64,000 nt of DNA from Streptococcus oralis (GTDB lineage Bacteria > Bacillota > Bacilli > Lactobacillales > Streptococcaceae), in assembly GCF_023611505.1 (NCBI RefSeq), contig NZ_CP097843.1:434001-498000 (forward strand), written 5' to 3'. Both the position numbers and the translations under genes were made by a program. This document shows, one piece after another, positions 1 through 9,136 of the stretch. The notes under the pieces were generated by a model that saw only the letters and a list, made by a program, of their open reading frames with translations, made no database searches and was not told the origin of the DNA. Each line of letters begins with the position of its first letter. Position 1 is the first letter of the stretch.

Positions 1-2
1 CG

Positions 3-671
3 CTCTTCAAATTGTTGACGGGCTTGCTGACACCACAAACCGGTGTGATTAAGATCGATGGAGAAAATTTTAATGATCTTAAACCAGTCGAAAAGTTACT
101 GAAGGTTGGGATTACTTTTCAGAATCCTGACGATCAGCTTTTCAACCCGACCGTTCAACGAGAGGTGGAGTGGAATGTCGCGCAGGTCATGGATGACCAC
201 GACACGATTACGAGGCGGGCTTTAGCGGCTCTAAAAAGAGTTGGCTTGGATGATAAAACAGCTGAAAGTCCATATGACCTGTCATTGTCGGAACGCAAGC
301 TGTTGAGCGTTGCCACAGTTTTGGCAGTGGATCCGGCGATTTATTTATTTGATGAGCCGATGATGTCGCTTGATTGGGAAAGCCGGCGCAAGTTGACCGC
401 AATTTTCCATCAGTTGGCTGATTCGGGCCACCAAGTTGTGACCATCACCCATGACATGGATTGGGTCGCCGCCGAGTTTGAGTCGGTGTATGTTATGGAA
501 CACGGGAAGTTTGGCTTCGCCGGCAGTCCACGGGAATTGTTCAGCAATCACGAACTTGTCCAGCGAGTGGGATTACTACCACCGCGGATTATGGACATAG
601 CGGAGTCGCTGGGTGATTCACAGACATATTTATCGGTTAATGATTATTGCCAGAAAAATCGAGATGTATAG
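3..671 (+). CDS. ECF-type/CbiO-like ABC transporter ATPase, 5' partial
   Basis: ATP-binding subunit of an energy-coupling-factor (cobalt/vitamin type) importer; it would power a membrane T-subunit and a substrate-binding S-subunit. The reading frame is open to the window edge and enters at the end of Walker A (LFKLLTGLL), so the true start is missing. Visible motifs are a Q-loop (FQNPDDQLFNP), Walker B (IYLFDEPMMSLD) and an H-loop (ITHDMDW). The ABC signature reads LSLSERK instead of LSGGQ, which is degenerate. Base composition is clearly GC-richer than the rest of the window and no partner genes follow, so it looks like an isolated fragment acquired from another lactic acid bacterium. The substrate cannot be told. 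Confidence 0.8.
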   Translation, partial: LFKLLTGLLTPQTGVIKIDGENFNDLKPVEKLLKVGITFQNPDDQLFNPTVQREVEWNVAQVMDDHDTITRRALAALKRVGLDDKTAESPYDLSLSERKLLSVATVLAVDPAIYLFDEPMMSLDWESRRKLTAIFHQLADSGHQVVTITHDMDWVAAEFESVYVMEHGKFGFAGSPRELFSNHELVQRVGLLPPRIMDIAESLGDSQTYLSVNDYCQKNRDV

Positions 672-672
672 A

Positions 673-748
673 AAAAGTCACCTCTGCGGGTTTTCCAGGT
701 TGAAGGATTAACTTCAGCTTCTGGCAAGAACTCACATGGGTGACTTTT
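673..748 (+). terminator. Nested stem-loop after the ATPase, possible terminator
   Basis: Ten-base arms AAAAGTCACC (673-682) and GGTGACTTTT (739-748) enclose a second, imperfect hairpin near 695-724 (CCAG...CTGG with TGAAG/CTTCA). It lies directly behind the ATPase stop and the right arm ends in a short T run. The large loop is unusual for a simple terminator. Confidence 0.45.
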
Positions 749-752
749 GTGT

Positions 753-893
753 TTAATAACGTTTCATGATCATCGGGTGCTTCCTCAGATCACTCGGTTT
801 GATTTTACTTTGTTTCATGGTCATAATCATATACCATTTCTTTTGGATTTTTTGTTTGACTAATACAAAATAGGTCTTCATAGGTCTTCGCAT
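753..893 (-). CDS. Unassigned 46-residue open frame in plasmid debris
   Basis: The ATG at 893 opens a 46-codon frame rich in Lys and Met, ending in KHPMIMKRY. I recognise no family and see no convincing ribosome-binding site. It lies between the hsdS stub and the ATPase fragment and may simply be non-coding junction DNA. Listed so that this stretch is not blank. Confidence 0.15.
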   Translation of the reverse strand: MRRPMKTYFVLVKQKIQKKWYMIMTMKQSKIKPSDLRKHPMIMKRY

Positions 894-895
894 TT

Positions 896-1057
896 TTAGC
901 GCCCATTAGAATCATCAGTATAATTTTCTGAATTAGGAGACTGTCCCATCACTATTCGAACTTCGTCTCCCAACTTACGCTGTTCCCATTCATCCGTGAA
1001 TCCTTTAAATCGCAATTCTGGAACTTTCTTTTTAACTGAATCATCTATTTTCGCCAT
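896..1057 (-). pseudogene. hsdS: hsdS 5' stub (type I restriction specificity subunit), truncated
   Basis: From the ATG at 1057 the frame gives 53 residues, including VPELRFKGFTDEWEQRKLG and MGQSPNSENYTD, then TAA. This is the characteristic start of a type I restriction-modification specificity subunit, whose normal length is about 400 residues; both DNA-recognition domains are absent. The start overlaps the end of the DUF536 gene by 13 bases. On lactococcal and related theta plasmids hsdS commonly follows repB and orfX, so the stub marks this block as plasmid-derived. It cannot be functional alone. Confidence 0.75.
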
Positions 1058-1542
1058 AGTCCCCACCATTTTATTGGTTTTTCTTGTTCTTCTATCCTTT
1101 TTTGATCTTTGATTTGTTCCTGCAAATTTTCCAACTTCTCTTTAAGAGCGTTCACTTCATCTTTATATTGATTGTCTAAGTGTTTGAATTCTGTTTCCTG
1201 TGAGGGCATTTTGAGGGCTTTTAAGTTATCATTTTCCGCCTTGTATTCTTCTAGCAACTTTTTATCTTGCAAGGCTAATCGTTGTTACTGGTCTAACAAA
1301 TTAGTTAGTTTTTCTATTTGTTGGTCTTTGCTACTTATTTGTTGGTCTTTGGTATTTGATTTGCTACTACTTTCTACTTTACCTAAAATTATTTTTTCTG
1401 CTTTAGAATTTATTAGATTAGACCCATTGGAACTTTTAAGCTGTAATTCTTTTGGTAACCTTTGGTAGTGATATTGAATATTTTGTTTTGTAACACTCAA
1501 CTCATCCGCCAGCTCTTTGATCGTTTTTAAGTCTTCACTCAT
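1045..1542 (-). pseudogene. orfX / DUF536 plasmid replication-associated protein, split by a stop codon
   Basis: Two segments in the same frame are separated only by a TAA at 1287-1285. The first (1542-1288) begins MSEDLKTIKELADELSVTKQ, a helix-turn-helix, followed by a coiled coil rich in KDQQI. The second resumes QRLALQDKKLLEEYKAEN and ends WWGLWRK. Both parts match the DUF536 family, encoded downstream of repB in lactic-acid-bacterial theta plasmids and thought to help replication or copy control. One base change from CAA to TAA would explain the break. The start overlaps the end of the repB tail by 8 bases, as on intact plasmids. Confidence 0.8.
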
Positions 1543-2230
1543 GGTTTAAGTCCTGCCTTTTAACCGTTGGTAGATATTGTTCAATGGCTTTTTTGAGGTA
1601 GCGTGCGATATTATGCTTAGAATATTCTTCACGTCTGCTGGCAACATAAGACAAGTGGTCTTTGACACTATTTAGCCCTCTTAATTCTTTCAGTTCGTCA
1701 TAGAGGGGGTAAACATGGACTTGCAATCCTGCCATGATTTTTGTATCTTGCATTTCAAACGGACTTAGCAACATATTTTCTAGCAATAGCGTGGTGTACT
1801 TGCTTTTCATTGCTTCAATAGCTAGCTTATCTTCGGTTTCTGCTTTGCGTGCTTTATCTTCTTGATAGGCGGTATCTTCTAACTTATAGCTGTTATCGTC
1901 TGCTCGACGTTTCTTTCGTAACCAGATATCCAATGTTAAACCGTCCGCATCAATCGCTTGATAGAGATAATGCCAACGCCCCTTAATTTTGATATAGGTT
2001 TCATCCATTTTCCACGAATAGAAGGACTGTTTATTTTTCTTTTTCCAGAGATGATAGAGGATTTTACTGTATTCTTGAACCCACCGATAAATCGTAGTGT
2101 GACAAACATTTATTCCACGGTCATAAAGCAATTCCTGAACTTCACGATAGCTCAGATTGTAACGTAGGTAATAACCAACAGCGACAATGATGATGTCTTG
2201 TTGGAATTGTTTGCCTTTAAAATGATTCAT
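1535..2230 (-). pseudogene. Chimeric IS6-family transposase head fused to plasmid RepB tail
   Basis: Residues 1 to about 108 (2230 to about 1907) are an IS6-family (ISS1/IS1216-like) transposase: MNHFKGKQFQQD, an HTH with HTTIYRWVQEY, and the first catalytic Asp (D76) in WKMDETYIKIKG. After DIWLRKKR the frame continues without a break into a sequence typical of theta-plasmid RepB C-termini, with VYPLYDELKELRGLN, VKDHLSYVAS and YLKKAIEQYLPTVKRQ. The later transposase Asp and Glu and the N-terminal RepB initiator domain are both missing, so neither activity should remain. I find no IS6 terminal repeat at the 5' side. Confidence 0.8.
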
Positions 2231-2266
2231 CTCTCAAGCCTTACTAACCTTTTTTCTGCTCTTTGA

Positions 2267-2776
2267 GAAGCTGAAGGTCGTGCTAGTAACTACCTATTTG
2301 GTTTGATTAATTCCATCATTTATCTGGTGTTTGCCCTTCAAAAAGGCTTCTATGGTGAGGTTTTAACAACTCTCTATTTTACAATTATGCAGCCAATTGG
2401 TCTCTTGGTTTGGATTTATCAAGCCCAGTTTAAGAAAGAACAACAAGAGTTTGTCGCACGTAAACTAGACGGCAAGGGTTGGACAAAGTATCTTTCTATT
2501 AGTGTTCTTTGGTGGTTGGCCTTTGGGTTTATTTATCAGTCTATCGGAGCTAATCGTCCCTATCGTGATTCTATCACTGATGCGACCAATGGTGTAGGGC
2601 AAATCCTCATGACAGCTGTTTACCGTGAACAGTGGATATTCTGGGCGGCTACTAATGTCTTTTCAATCTATCTCTGGTGGGGAGAAAGCCTGCAAATCCA
2701 AGGGAAATACCTGATTTATCTCATTAACAGTCTAGTTGGTTGGTACCAGTGGAGCAAGGCAGCAAAAAGCGCTTAA
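2267..2776 (+). pseudogene. pnuC: pnuC nicotinamide riboside transporter, 5' truncated
   Basis: Membrane protein of the PnuC family, which imports nicotinamide riboside for NAD salvage. The frame is open from 2267 (EAEGRASNYLFGLINS) and contains the family's aromatic-rich helices, ending KAAKSA at 2776. A TGA at 2264-2266 closes the frame upstream, so the N-terminal part of a protein normally near 260 residues is gone, cut by the plasmid-derived block. A TTG at 2303 could in principle start a 157-residue product, but with no good ribosome-binding site I call it inactive. A hairpin terminator follows. Confidence 0.7.
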
Positions 2777-2781
2777 AAAAT

Positions 2782-2807
2782 AAAAAAGGATCAGAAGATC
2801 CTTTTTT
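2782..2807. terminator. Bidirectional terminator between pnuC remnant and 2811 gene
   Basis: The stem AAAAGGATC / GATCCTTTT with a short loop has T runs on both sides. It serves the convergent pnuC remnant and the membrane gene. Confidence 0.8.
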
Positions 2808-2810
2808 GTG

Positions 2811-3143
2811 TTAGAGCAAAATGAGTAACACGGTAATAACGATAGCGCTCGTTATACGAATGATGTGGTGCGATATATGTTGACTTTCTTGCTGTTGCCC
2901 ATTCCAGTAAGCACCGTAGCAGATGATGCTAGAGCCCACTATCCATAAGATGACCGTTGCAAGCGGGACAAAGAAAAAGATAGCAAGAGCTAGTGAGGTG
3001 AGACAGCTTCCCACCAAGATACACATATTTCCCCGACAGTAGTTTTTTTCTTTCATGGCTGCGAAAGCAGCTGCGAGATGGAGAAGTGAAAAACCGAGAG
3101 CTAGTACAATTGTCAGTATTCCTAGGATAATAGAATTTAACAT
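2811..3143 (-). CDS. Small membrane protein, unknown function
   Basis: A 110-residue, strongly hydrophobic protein with about four predicted membrane segments (roughly residues 3-25, 40-60, 62-80 and 92-110) and a Cys in the second loop region (NYCRGNMCILVG). I do not recognise a functional family. It is preceded by a good ribosome-binding site (AAAGGAAT on the minus strand). It sits 28 bases behind the TetR gene on the same strand and is probably co-transcribed with it. No catalytic motif is visible, so function is unassigned. Confidence 0.7.
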   Translation of the reverse strand: MLNSIILGILTIVLALGFSLLHLAAAFAAMKEKNYCRGNMCILVGSCLTSLALAIFFFVPLATVILWIVGSSIICYGAYWNGQQQESQHISHHIIRITSAIVITVLLILL

Positions 3144-3171
3144 GGTTGATTCCTTTCTTTGTAAAACAGGA

Positions 3172-3726
3172 TTAAATCTCGAGTGATTTTGTAGAAGTCA
3201 TCTCAATCACATCTAAGTAAAATCTCACTACTTGGTCTTCGGTATATGATTTTCCTTTTTTTAGCCACCAGGTCAGTGTTTCGATAAAATTGGTTACTAC
3301 AAAATGTTTGAGGTAGGAAGCCGGTATGTTCGGATAGGCCTCTTGCAAGTCATCCGCCACCATGGGATAAACGTGGTGTTCGAGTTCCTTGTGTAGTTGG
3401 CGGAGGAAGTAGTCGTTTTTGGAAAAAAGGAGACTGGTGACATGGTCCTGGTTTTTCTGAAAATGTAAAAAGATATGTGCGAGGTAGTCCTCGGTAGTAA
3501 AGTGTCCTTCTCTTTCAAAGAGATGATGAAAGAGGTAGCGACAGAGCTCATCTAAAAGGAGTTCCTTACTCTCGTAGTGACAGTAAAAAGTAGAACGTCC
3601 AACATCTGCTAGGTCAATGATATCCTGAACAGTAGTGGTATCATAGCCTTTGTCGTTCAAAAGTTGTAAAAAAGCTTGATAGATGGCTTTTTTAGTCTTG
3701 TTGACTCGACGGTCTCTTTTTGGCAT
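3172..3726 (-). CDS. sczA: TetR-family regulator, SczA-like
   Basis: A DNA-binding regulator with the TetR N-terminal helix-turn-helix (residues about 8-55, TTVQDIIDLADVGRSTFYCHY) and a C-terminal ligand domain rich in His, including HHLFEREGHF and LHKELEHHVYP. I choose the ATG at 3726 (184 residues); an upstream in-frame start would place the operator inside the gene. It is divergent from a cation diffusion facilitator, the arrangement of pneumococcal sczA-czcD, where SczA activates czcD under zinc stress. The shared intergenic region holds a perfect palindrome. Symbol given by context and similarity. Confidence 0.75.
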   Translation of the reverse strand: MPKRDRRVNKTKKAIYQAFLQLLNDKGYDTTTVQDIIDLADVGRSTFYCHYESKELLLDELCRYLFHHLFEREGHFTTEDYLAHIFLHFQKNQDHVTSLLFSKNDYFLRQLHKELEHHVYPMVADDLQEAYPNIPASYLKHFVVTNFIETLTWWLKKGKSYTEDQVVRFYLDVIEMTSTKSLEI

Positions 3727-3740
3727 ATAGACACTTGAGA

Positions 3741-3775
3741 CAAACTGTTCAGAACTGAACAGGACTGACAGTTTG
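3741..3775. promoter_or_regulatory. Nested inverted repeats, probable SczA operator
   Basis: CTGTTCAG (3745-3752) and CTGAACAG (3755-3762) form a perfect palindrome with an AA centre. A second inverted repeat, CAAACTGT (3741-3748) and ACAGTTTG (3768-3775), overlaps it. The site lies 15-50 bases upstream of the TetR start and in the czcD promoter region, where the regulator would bind. Confidence 0.65.
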
Positions 3776-3858
3776 CTTCTATCCTTTCTTTGGATTTTAT
3801 TAGATAATACAAATGAAAGAAGTATGTATATATCCATTATACCAAAGGAGGGAGAGAA

Positions 3859-4749
3859 ATGAGTTCTAAAACATCTATCTGGCTAGCTTTTTTCTTAAAT
3901 TTAAGCTATGCGATTGTTGAATTTATCGCTGGAGGAATCTTTGGTTCAAGTGCAGTTCTTGCTGATTCTGTTCATGACCTGGGGGATGCTATAGCCATTG
4001 GCATCTCAGCCCTTTTAGAAACGATTTCAAACCGTGAAGAAGATAGGCAGTACACCTTGGGTTACAAACGTTTTAGCCTTTTAGGGGCCATGTTAACGGC
4101 TGTGATTCTTATGATAGGGTCTGTCCTAGTGATCTTGGAAAATGTCACAAAGATCGCTCACCCACAACCTGTCAATGAGGAGGGCATCCTCTGGCTGGGA
4201 ATCATTGCAGTAACCATTAATGTGCTAGCAAGTCTGGTAGTTCGTAAAGGAAAGACAAAGAACGAGTCAATTCTTAGCTTGCATTTTTTGGAAGACACTC
4301 TTGGTTGGTTGGCTGTCATTCTAATGGCGATTATCCTCCGATTTACAGATTGGTATATCCTTGATCCACTTTTATCTCTGGTTATTTCTATCTTTATTCT
4401 GTCGAAAGCCATTCCTCGCTTTTGGAGCGCACTGAAAATTTTCCTAGATGCTGTGCCAGAAGGAGTCGAGACAAGTGATTTGGAGAAGGATTTAGAGGCT
4501 CTACCCAATGTCAAAAGTATCAATCAACTTAGTATTTGGTCCATGGACGGTCTAGAGAACAATGCTATTGTTCACATTTGTATCAAGGACTGGGAACAGA
4601 TGATGGAGACCAAAGAAGTGTTGCGTCAATTTTTAGAAGAAAGAGGCGTGCAGAATATTACTATTGAAGTAGATAGCAGTCAAAGCAATCATGCGCAACA
4701 TAGACGGAAGGTGAGAGAATTAGAGCAGAAGCATGGGCATCATCATTAG
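3859..4749 (+). CDS. czcD: Cation diffusion facilitator, zinc exporter CzcD
   Basis: A 296-residue inner-membrane antiporter of the CDF family that exports Zn(II) in exchange for protons. Family metal-site motifs are visible: ADSVHDLGDA in helix 2 and HFLEDTLGW in helix 5, each with the His/Asp pairs of the transport site. The C-terminal cytoplasmic domain ends in the His-rich tail KHGHHH. A strong ribosome-binding site (GGAGGGAG) sets the start. It is divergent from the SczA-like regulator and probably controlled by the palindrome between them. Length and context fit CzcD better than the longer MntE. Confidence 0.85.
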   Translation: MSSKTSIWLAFFLNLSYAIVEFIAGGIFGSSAVLADSVHDLGDAIAIGISALLETISNREEDRQYTLGYKRFSLLGAMLTAVILMIGSVLVILENVTKIAHPQPVNEEGILWLGIIAVTINVLASLVVRKGKTKNESILSLHFLEDTLGWLAVILMAIILRFTDWYILDPLLSLVISIFILSKAIPRFWSALKIFLDAVPEGVETSDLEKDLEALPNVKSINQLSIWSMDGLENNAIVHICIKDWEQMMETKEVLRQFLEERGVQNITIEVDSSQSNHAQHRRKVRELEQKHGHHH

Positions 4750-4750
4750 A

Positions 4751-4776
4751 AAAACGACCTCGCTAGAGGTCGTTTT
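4751..4776. terminator. Bidirectional terminator between czcD and galR
   Basis: Perfect 11-base arms AAAACGACCTC / GAGGTCGTTTT around a GCTA loop separate two convergent genes. Confidence 0.9.
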
Positions 4777-4782
4777 GTTATC

Positions 4783-5814
<1,032 letters not shown>

Positions 5815-5841
5815 TCATATTTTTCTTCTTTTTACCGATTG

Positions 5842-5912
5842 TTTAGTAAAACTTTAGTAAAAAGGATTGACCTTGGTAAAAGTCTTGGATACAATAGAAG
5901 AAAACGATTACA
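5842..5912 (+). promoter_or_regulatory. galK promoter with GalR-like repeats and a cre site
   Basis: Two copies of TTTAGTAAAA occur at 5842-5861, just before a -35 TTGACC (5867-5872) and a -10 TACAAT (5890-5895) with a 17-base spacer. AGAAAACGATTACA (5899-5912) matches the catabolite-responsive element pattern and would lie at the start of the transcript, where CcpA can block elongation. Confidence 0.65.
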
Positions 5913-5951
5913 CGTTAAGGTGACTTAACGGACAGTCAAAGGAGAATTCAT

Positions 5952-7130
5952 ATGACACAACATCTTACTGCTGAAGCCCTTCGCAAAGACTTTCTTGCCG
6001 TTTTTGGTCAAGAAGCAGACCAAACTTTCTTTTCACCAGGTCGTATCAATCTGATTGGTGAACACACAGACTACAACGGTGGGCACGTTTTTCCGGCGGC
6101 TATTTCCTTGGGAACTTATGGGGCGGCTCGCAAGCGTGACGACCAAGTTTTGCGTTTCTACTCAGCCAACTTTGAGGACAATGGTATCATCGAAGTGCCT
6201 CTTGCTGACCTCAAATTTGAAAAAGAGCACAGCTGGACCAACTATCCAAAAGGGGTTCTTTATTTCTTGCAAGAAGCTGAACATGTGATTGACAAAGGGT
6301 TTGATTTTTATGTTTATGGGAATATCCCAAATGGTGCAGGCTTGTCTTCATCAGCATCTTTGGAACTTTTGACAGGGGTTGTGGCAGAGCATCTCTTTGG
6401 TTTAAAACTGGACCGTTTGGATTTGGTTAAAATCGGAAAACAAACAGAAAACAACTTTATCGGAGTCAACTCTGGTATCATGGACCAGTTTGCCATCGGT
6501 ATGGGAGCTGACCAACGTGCTATTTACCTAGATACCAACACCTTGGAGTACGACTTGGTGCCACTTGATTTGAAGGACAATGTTGTTGTTATCATGAACA
6601 CCAATAAACGTCGTGAACTAGCAGACTCTAAGTACAATGAACGCCGTGCTGAGTGTGAAAAAGCAGTGGAAGAATTGCAAGCTGCCTTAGATATTCAGAC
6701 CTTGGGTGAATTGGACGAGTGGGCCTTTGACCAATACAGCTATCTGATTAAAGACGAAAATCGTTTGAAACGTGCACGCCATGCTGTGCTTGAAAACCAA
6801 CGTACCCTTAAAGCTCAAGCAGCTCTTCAAGCAGGTGATTTGGAAACATTTGGTCGCTTGATGAATGCTTCTCACGTCTCTCTAGAACATGACTATGAAG
6901 TAACTGGCTTGGAATTGGATACTCTTGTTCACACAGCTTGGAATCAAGAAGGTGTTCTTGGTGCTCGTATGACAGGGGCAGGTTTTGGTGGCTGTGCCAT
7001 TGCCTTGGTGCAAAAAGACGCTGTTGAGACCTTTAAGGAAGCTGTTGGCAAGCACTACGAGGAAGTCGTTGGATACGCTCCAAGCTTCTATATCGCTGAA
7101 GTTGCAGGTGGCACTCGCGTCCTTGACTAG
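5952..7130 (+). CDS. galK: Galactokinase
   Basis: A GHMP-family kinase of 392 residues that phosphorylates alpha-D-galactose at C1, the first committed step of the Leloir pathway in the cytoplasm. It shows the galactokinase signature [15 protein letters not shown] near residue 30, the ATP-binding loop [11 protein letters not shown] near 130 and the C-terminal GHMP motif [13 protein letters not shown] near 345. The start has a GGAG ribosome-binding site. It is 18 bases ahead of galT and probably co-transcribed with it. Repression by GalR and CcpA is suggested by the upstream sites. Confidence 0.96.
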   Translation: MTQHLTAEALRKDFLAVFGQEADQTFFSPGRINLIGEHTDYNGGHVFPAAISLGTYGAARKRDDQVLRFYSANFEDNGIIEVPLADLKFEKEHSWTNYPKGVLYFLQEAEHVIDKGFDFYVYGNIPNGAGLSSSASLELLTGVVAEHLFGLKLDRLDLVKIGKQTENNFIGVNSGIMDQFAIGMGADQRAIYLDTNTLEYDLVPLDLKDNVVVIMNTNKRRELADSKYNERRAECEKAVEELQAALDIQTLGELDEWAFDQYSYLIKDENRLKRARHAVLENQRTLKAQAALQAGDLETFGRLMNASHVSLEHDYEVTGLELDTLVHTAWNQEGVLGARMTGAGFGGCAIALVQKDAVETFKEAVGKHYEEVVGYAPSFYIAEVAGGTRVLD

Positions 7131-7148
7131 TTAAAAGGAGGCTCTATC

Positions 7149-8630
7149 GTGACCTTAGTAGATAAATTTGTAACACACGTTATTGCTGAAAGTTCATTTG
7201 AGGAAATGGATCGAATCTACCTGACCAATCGTATTTTGGCACGAGTGGGCGAAGGTATTTTGGAAGTTGAGACGGATCTGGATAAAGTGATTGACCTTAA
7301 GGACCAGCTGGTCGAGGAAGCGGTTCGTTTAGAGACGATTGAAGATAGTCAGACTGCGCGTGAAATCCTAGGTGCTGAACTGATGGACTTGGTGACCCCT
7401 TGTCCAAGTCAGGTCAATCGTGACTTCTGGGCAACCTATGCTCACTCTCCTGAGCAGGCGATAGCAGATTTTTATCAACTCAGCCAGAAAAATGACTACA
7501 TCAAGCTTAAGGCCATTGCTAAAAATATTGCTTATCGTGTGCCGTCTGATTACGGAGAACTTGAGATTACCATCAATCTGTCTAAACCTGAAAAGGATCC
7601 GAAAGAGATTGCGGCGGCCAAGTTGGTACAAGCTAGCAATTATCCCCAGTGTCAGCTTTGTCTAGAGAACGAAGGCTACCATGGTCGGGTTAACCATCCA
7701 GCTCGCAGCAATCACCGCATTATCCGTTTCGAAATGGCGGGTCAGGAGTGGGGCTTCCAGTATTCACCCTATGCTTATTTTAATGAGCACTGTATCTTCT
7801 TAGATGGTCAGCATCGTCCCATGGCTATCAGCCGTCAGAGCTTTGAGCGTCTGCTGGCGATCGTAGAGCAGTTTCCAGGCTATTTTGCAGGCTCTAATGC
7901 CGACTTGCCAATCGTAGGGGGCTCTATTCTCACCCATGACCACTATCAGGGAGGCCGTCACGTATTTCCTATGGAATTGGCTCCTTTGCAAAAGACTTTC
8001 CGATTTGCTGGTTTTGAGCAGGTCAAGGCTGGGATTGTCAAGTGGCCTATGTCAGTGCTACGTTTGACCTCGTATTCAAAAGAAGATTTGATCAACTTGG
8101 CTGATAAGATTTTGCAGGAATGGCGACAGTATTCAGATCCAAGTGTGCAAGTATTGGCAGAAAGTAATGGAACACCACACCATACCATTACACCGATTGC
8201 CCGTAAACGCGATGGACAGTTTGAATTGGACTTGGTCTTGCGGGACAATCAGACATCGTCAGAGCATCCTGACGGTATCTATCATCCCCACAAGGATGTC
8301 CAACATATCAAGAAGGAAAATATCGGCTTGATTGAGGTCATGGGCTTGGCAATCTTACCACCTCGTTTGAAAGCAGAAGTGGAGCAAGTCGCTAGCTACC
8401 TCGTAGAAGAAGAAGTCTCAGTTGCCGACTATCATCAGAAATGGGCAGACCAGCTCAAAGTCCAACATCCAGACCTAAAAGATAAAGAAAAAGCCCTTGA
8501 AATCGTCAAGGACTCTGTAGGCGCTATCTTTGCGCGTGTTCTGGAAGACGCAGGGGTTTACAAGCAGACGGAACAAGGACAGGCAGCCTTTATGCGCTTT
8601 GTAGAACAGGTCGGAATTTTGCCAGACTAG
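7149..8630 (+). CDS. galT: UDP-glucose--hexose-1-phosphate uridylyltransferase (class II)
   Basis: Exchanges UMP between UDP-glucose and galactose-1-phosphate, the second Leloir step. At 493 residues it belongs to the long Firmicutes GalT class, not the shorter enterobacterial one. Visible motifs include [15 protein letters not shown] and [13 protein letters not shown], with conserved His residues around the nucleotidyl site. The start is GTG at 7149, supported by AAAGGAGG just upstream. It directly follows galK; no galE is present in this window. Confidence 0.95.
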   Translation: MTLVDKFVTHVIAESSFEEMDRIYLTNRILARVGEGILEVETDLDKVIDLKDQLVEEAVRLETIEDSQTAREILGAELMDLVTPCPSQVNRDFWATYAHSPEQAIADFYQLSQKNDYIKLKAIAKNIAYRVPSDYGELEITINLSKPEKDPKEIAAAKLVQASNYPQCQLCLENEGYHGRVNHPARSNHRIIRFEMAGQEWGFQYSPYAYFNEHCIFLDGQHRPMAISRQSFERLLAIVEQFPGYFAGSNADLPIVGGSILTHDHYQGGRHVFPMELAPLQKTFRFAGFEQVKAGIVKWPMSVLRLTSYSKEDLINLADKILQEWRQYSDPSVQVLAESNGTPHHTITPIARKRDGQFELDLVLRDNQTSSEHPDGIYHPHKDVQHIKKENIGLIEVMGLAILPPRLKAEVEQVASYLVEEEVSVADYHQKWADQLKVQHPDLKDKEKALEIVKDSVGAIFARVLEDAGVYKQTEQGQAAFMRFVEQVGILPD

Positions 8631-8699
8631 GAGCTTTCTCCTTGCACAGTCCTATAAAAAGTAGTATCATAGTGTCGTTTGAAATATCAGGAGGAAACG

Positions 8700-9104
8700 A
8701 TGAAAGATTTGCATTTTGACGCTATATCTGCCTTTGAAAATTACGAAATAGAAAAAATGAGAGATGGTCATGTTGTGGTGACGACAAAAGTAGTGGACTC
8801 GTCGCTCAACTACTATGGCAATGCCCATGGTGGCTATCTCTTTACCCTTTGTGACCAGATTAGTGGTTTGGTGGTTATCTCGCTGGGGCTAGATGGAGTG
8901 ACGCTCCAATCCTCTATCAACTACCTCAAGGCAGGAAAACTCGACGATGTGCTGACCATTAAAGGAGAATGTATCCATCATGGACGCACAACCTGTGTCG
9001 TGGATGTCGATATCACCAATCAAGAAGGCAGAAATGTCTGCAAAGCCACCTTTACCATGTTTGTCACAGGACAAAGGTCAGAAGAAAGACAGGTAAGGAT
9101 ATAA
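8700..9104 (+). CDS. PaaI-family hotdog-fold thioesterase
   Basis: A 134-residue single-domain acyl-CoA thioesterase-like protein. The hotdog signature is NYYGNAHGGYLFTLCDQISG near residues 38-57, with an Asp in the active-site helix, and GRTTCVVDVDI is a typical central strand. I choose ATG 8700 because AGGAGG precedes it; a TTG 21 bases upstream is less likely. It may be transcribed with or after galKT. The substrate is unknown. A bidirectional terminator separates it from pbuX. Confidence 0.8.
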   Translation: MKDLHFDAISAFENYEIEKMRDGHVVVTTKVVDSSLNYYGNAHGGYLFTLCDQISGLVVISLGLDGVTLQSSINYLKAGKLDDVLTIKGECIHHGRTTCVVDVDITNQEGRNVCKATFTMFVTGQRSEERQVRI

Positions 9105-9110
9105 AGAAAC

Positions 9111-9135
9111 AAAAAAGAGGCTCACACCTCTTTTT
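9111..9135. terminator. Bidirectional terminator between thioesterase and pbuX
   Basis: AAAAAGAGG / CCTCTTTTT arms around a short loop lie between convergent genes. Confidence 0.85.
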
Positions 9136-9136
9136 C

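Noticed and set aside
1172..1468. A 98-codon plus-strand frame rich in Cys and Leu
   Set aside because: It is the antisense shadow of the DUF536 coiled coil.
2231..2300. Search for an IS6 terminal inverted repeat upstream of the transposase head
   Set aside because: No GGTTCTGTTGCAAAG-like end is present on either strand, so a complete insertion sequence is not claimed.
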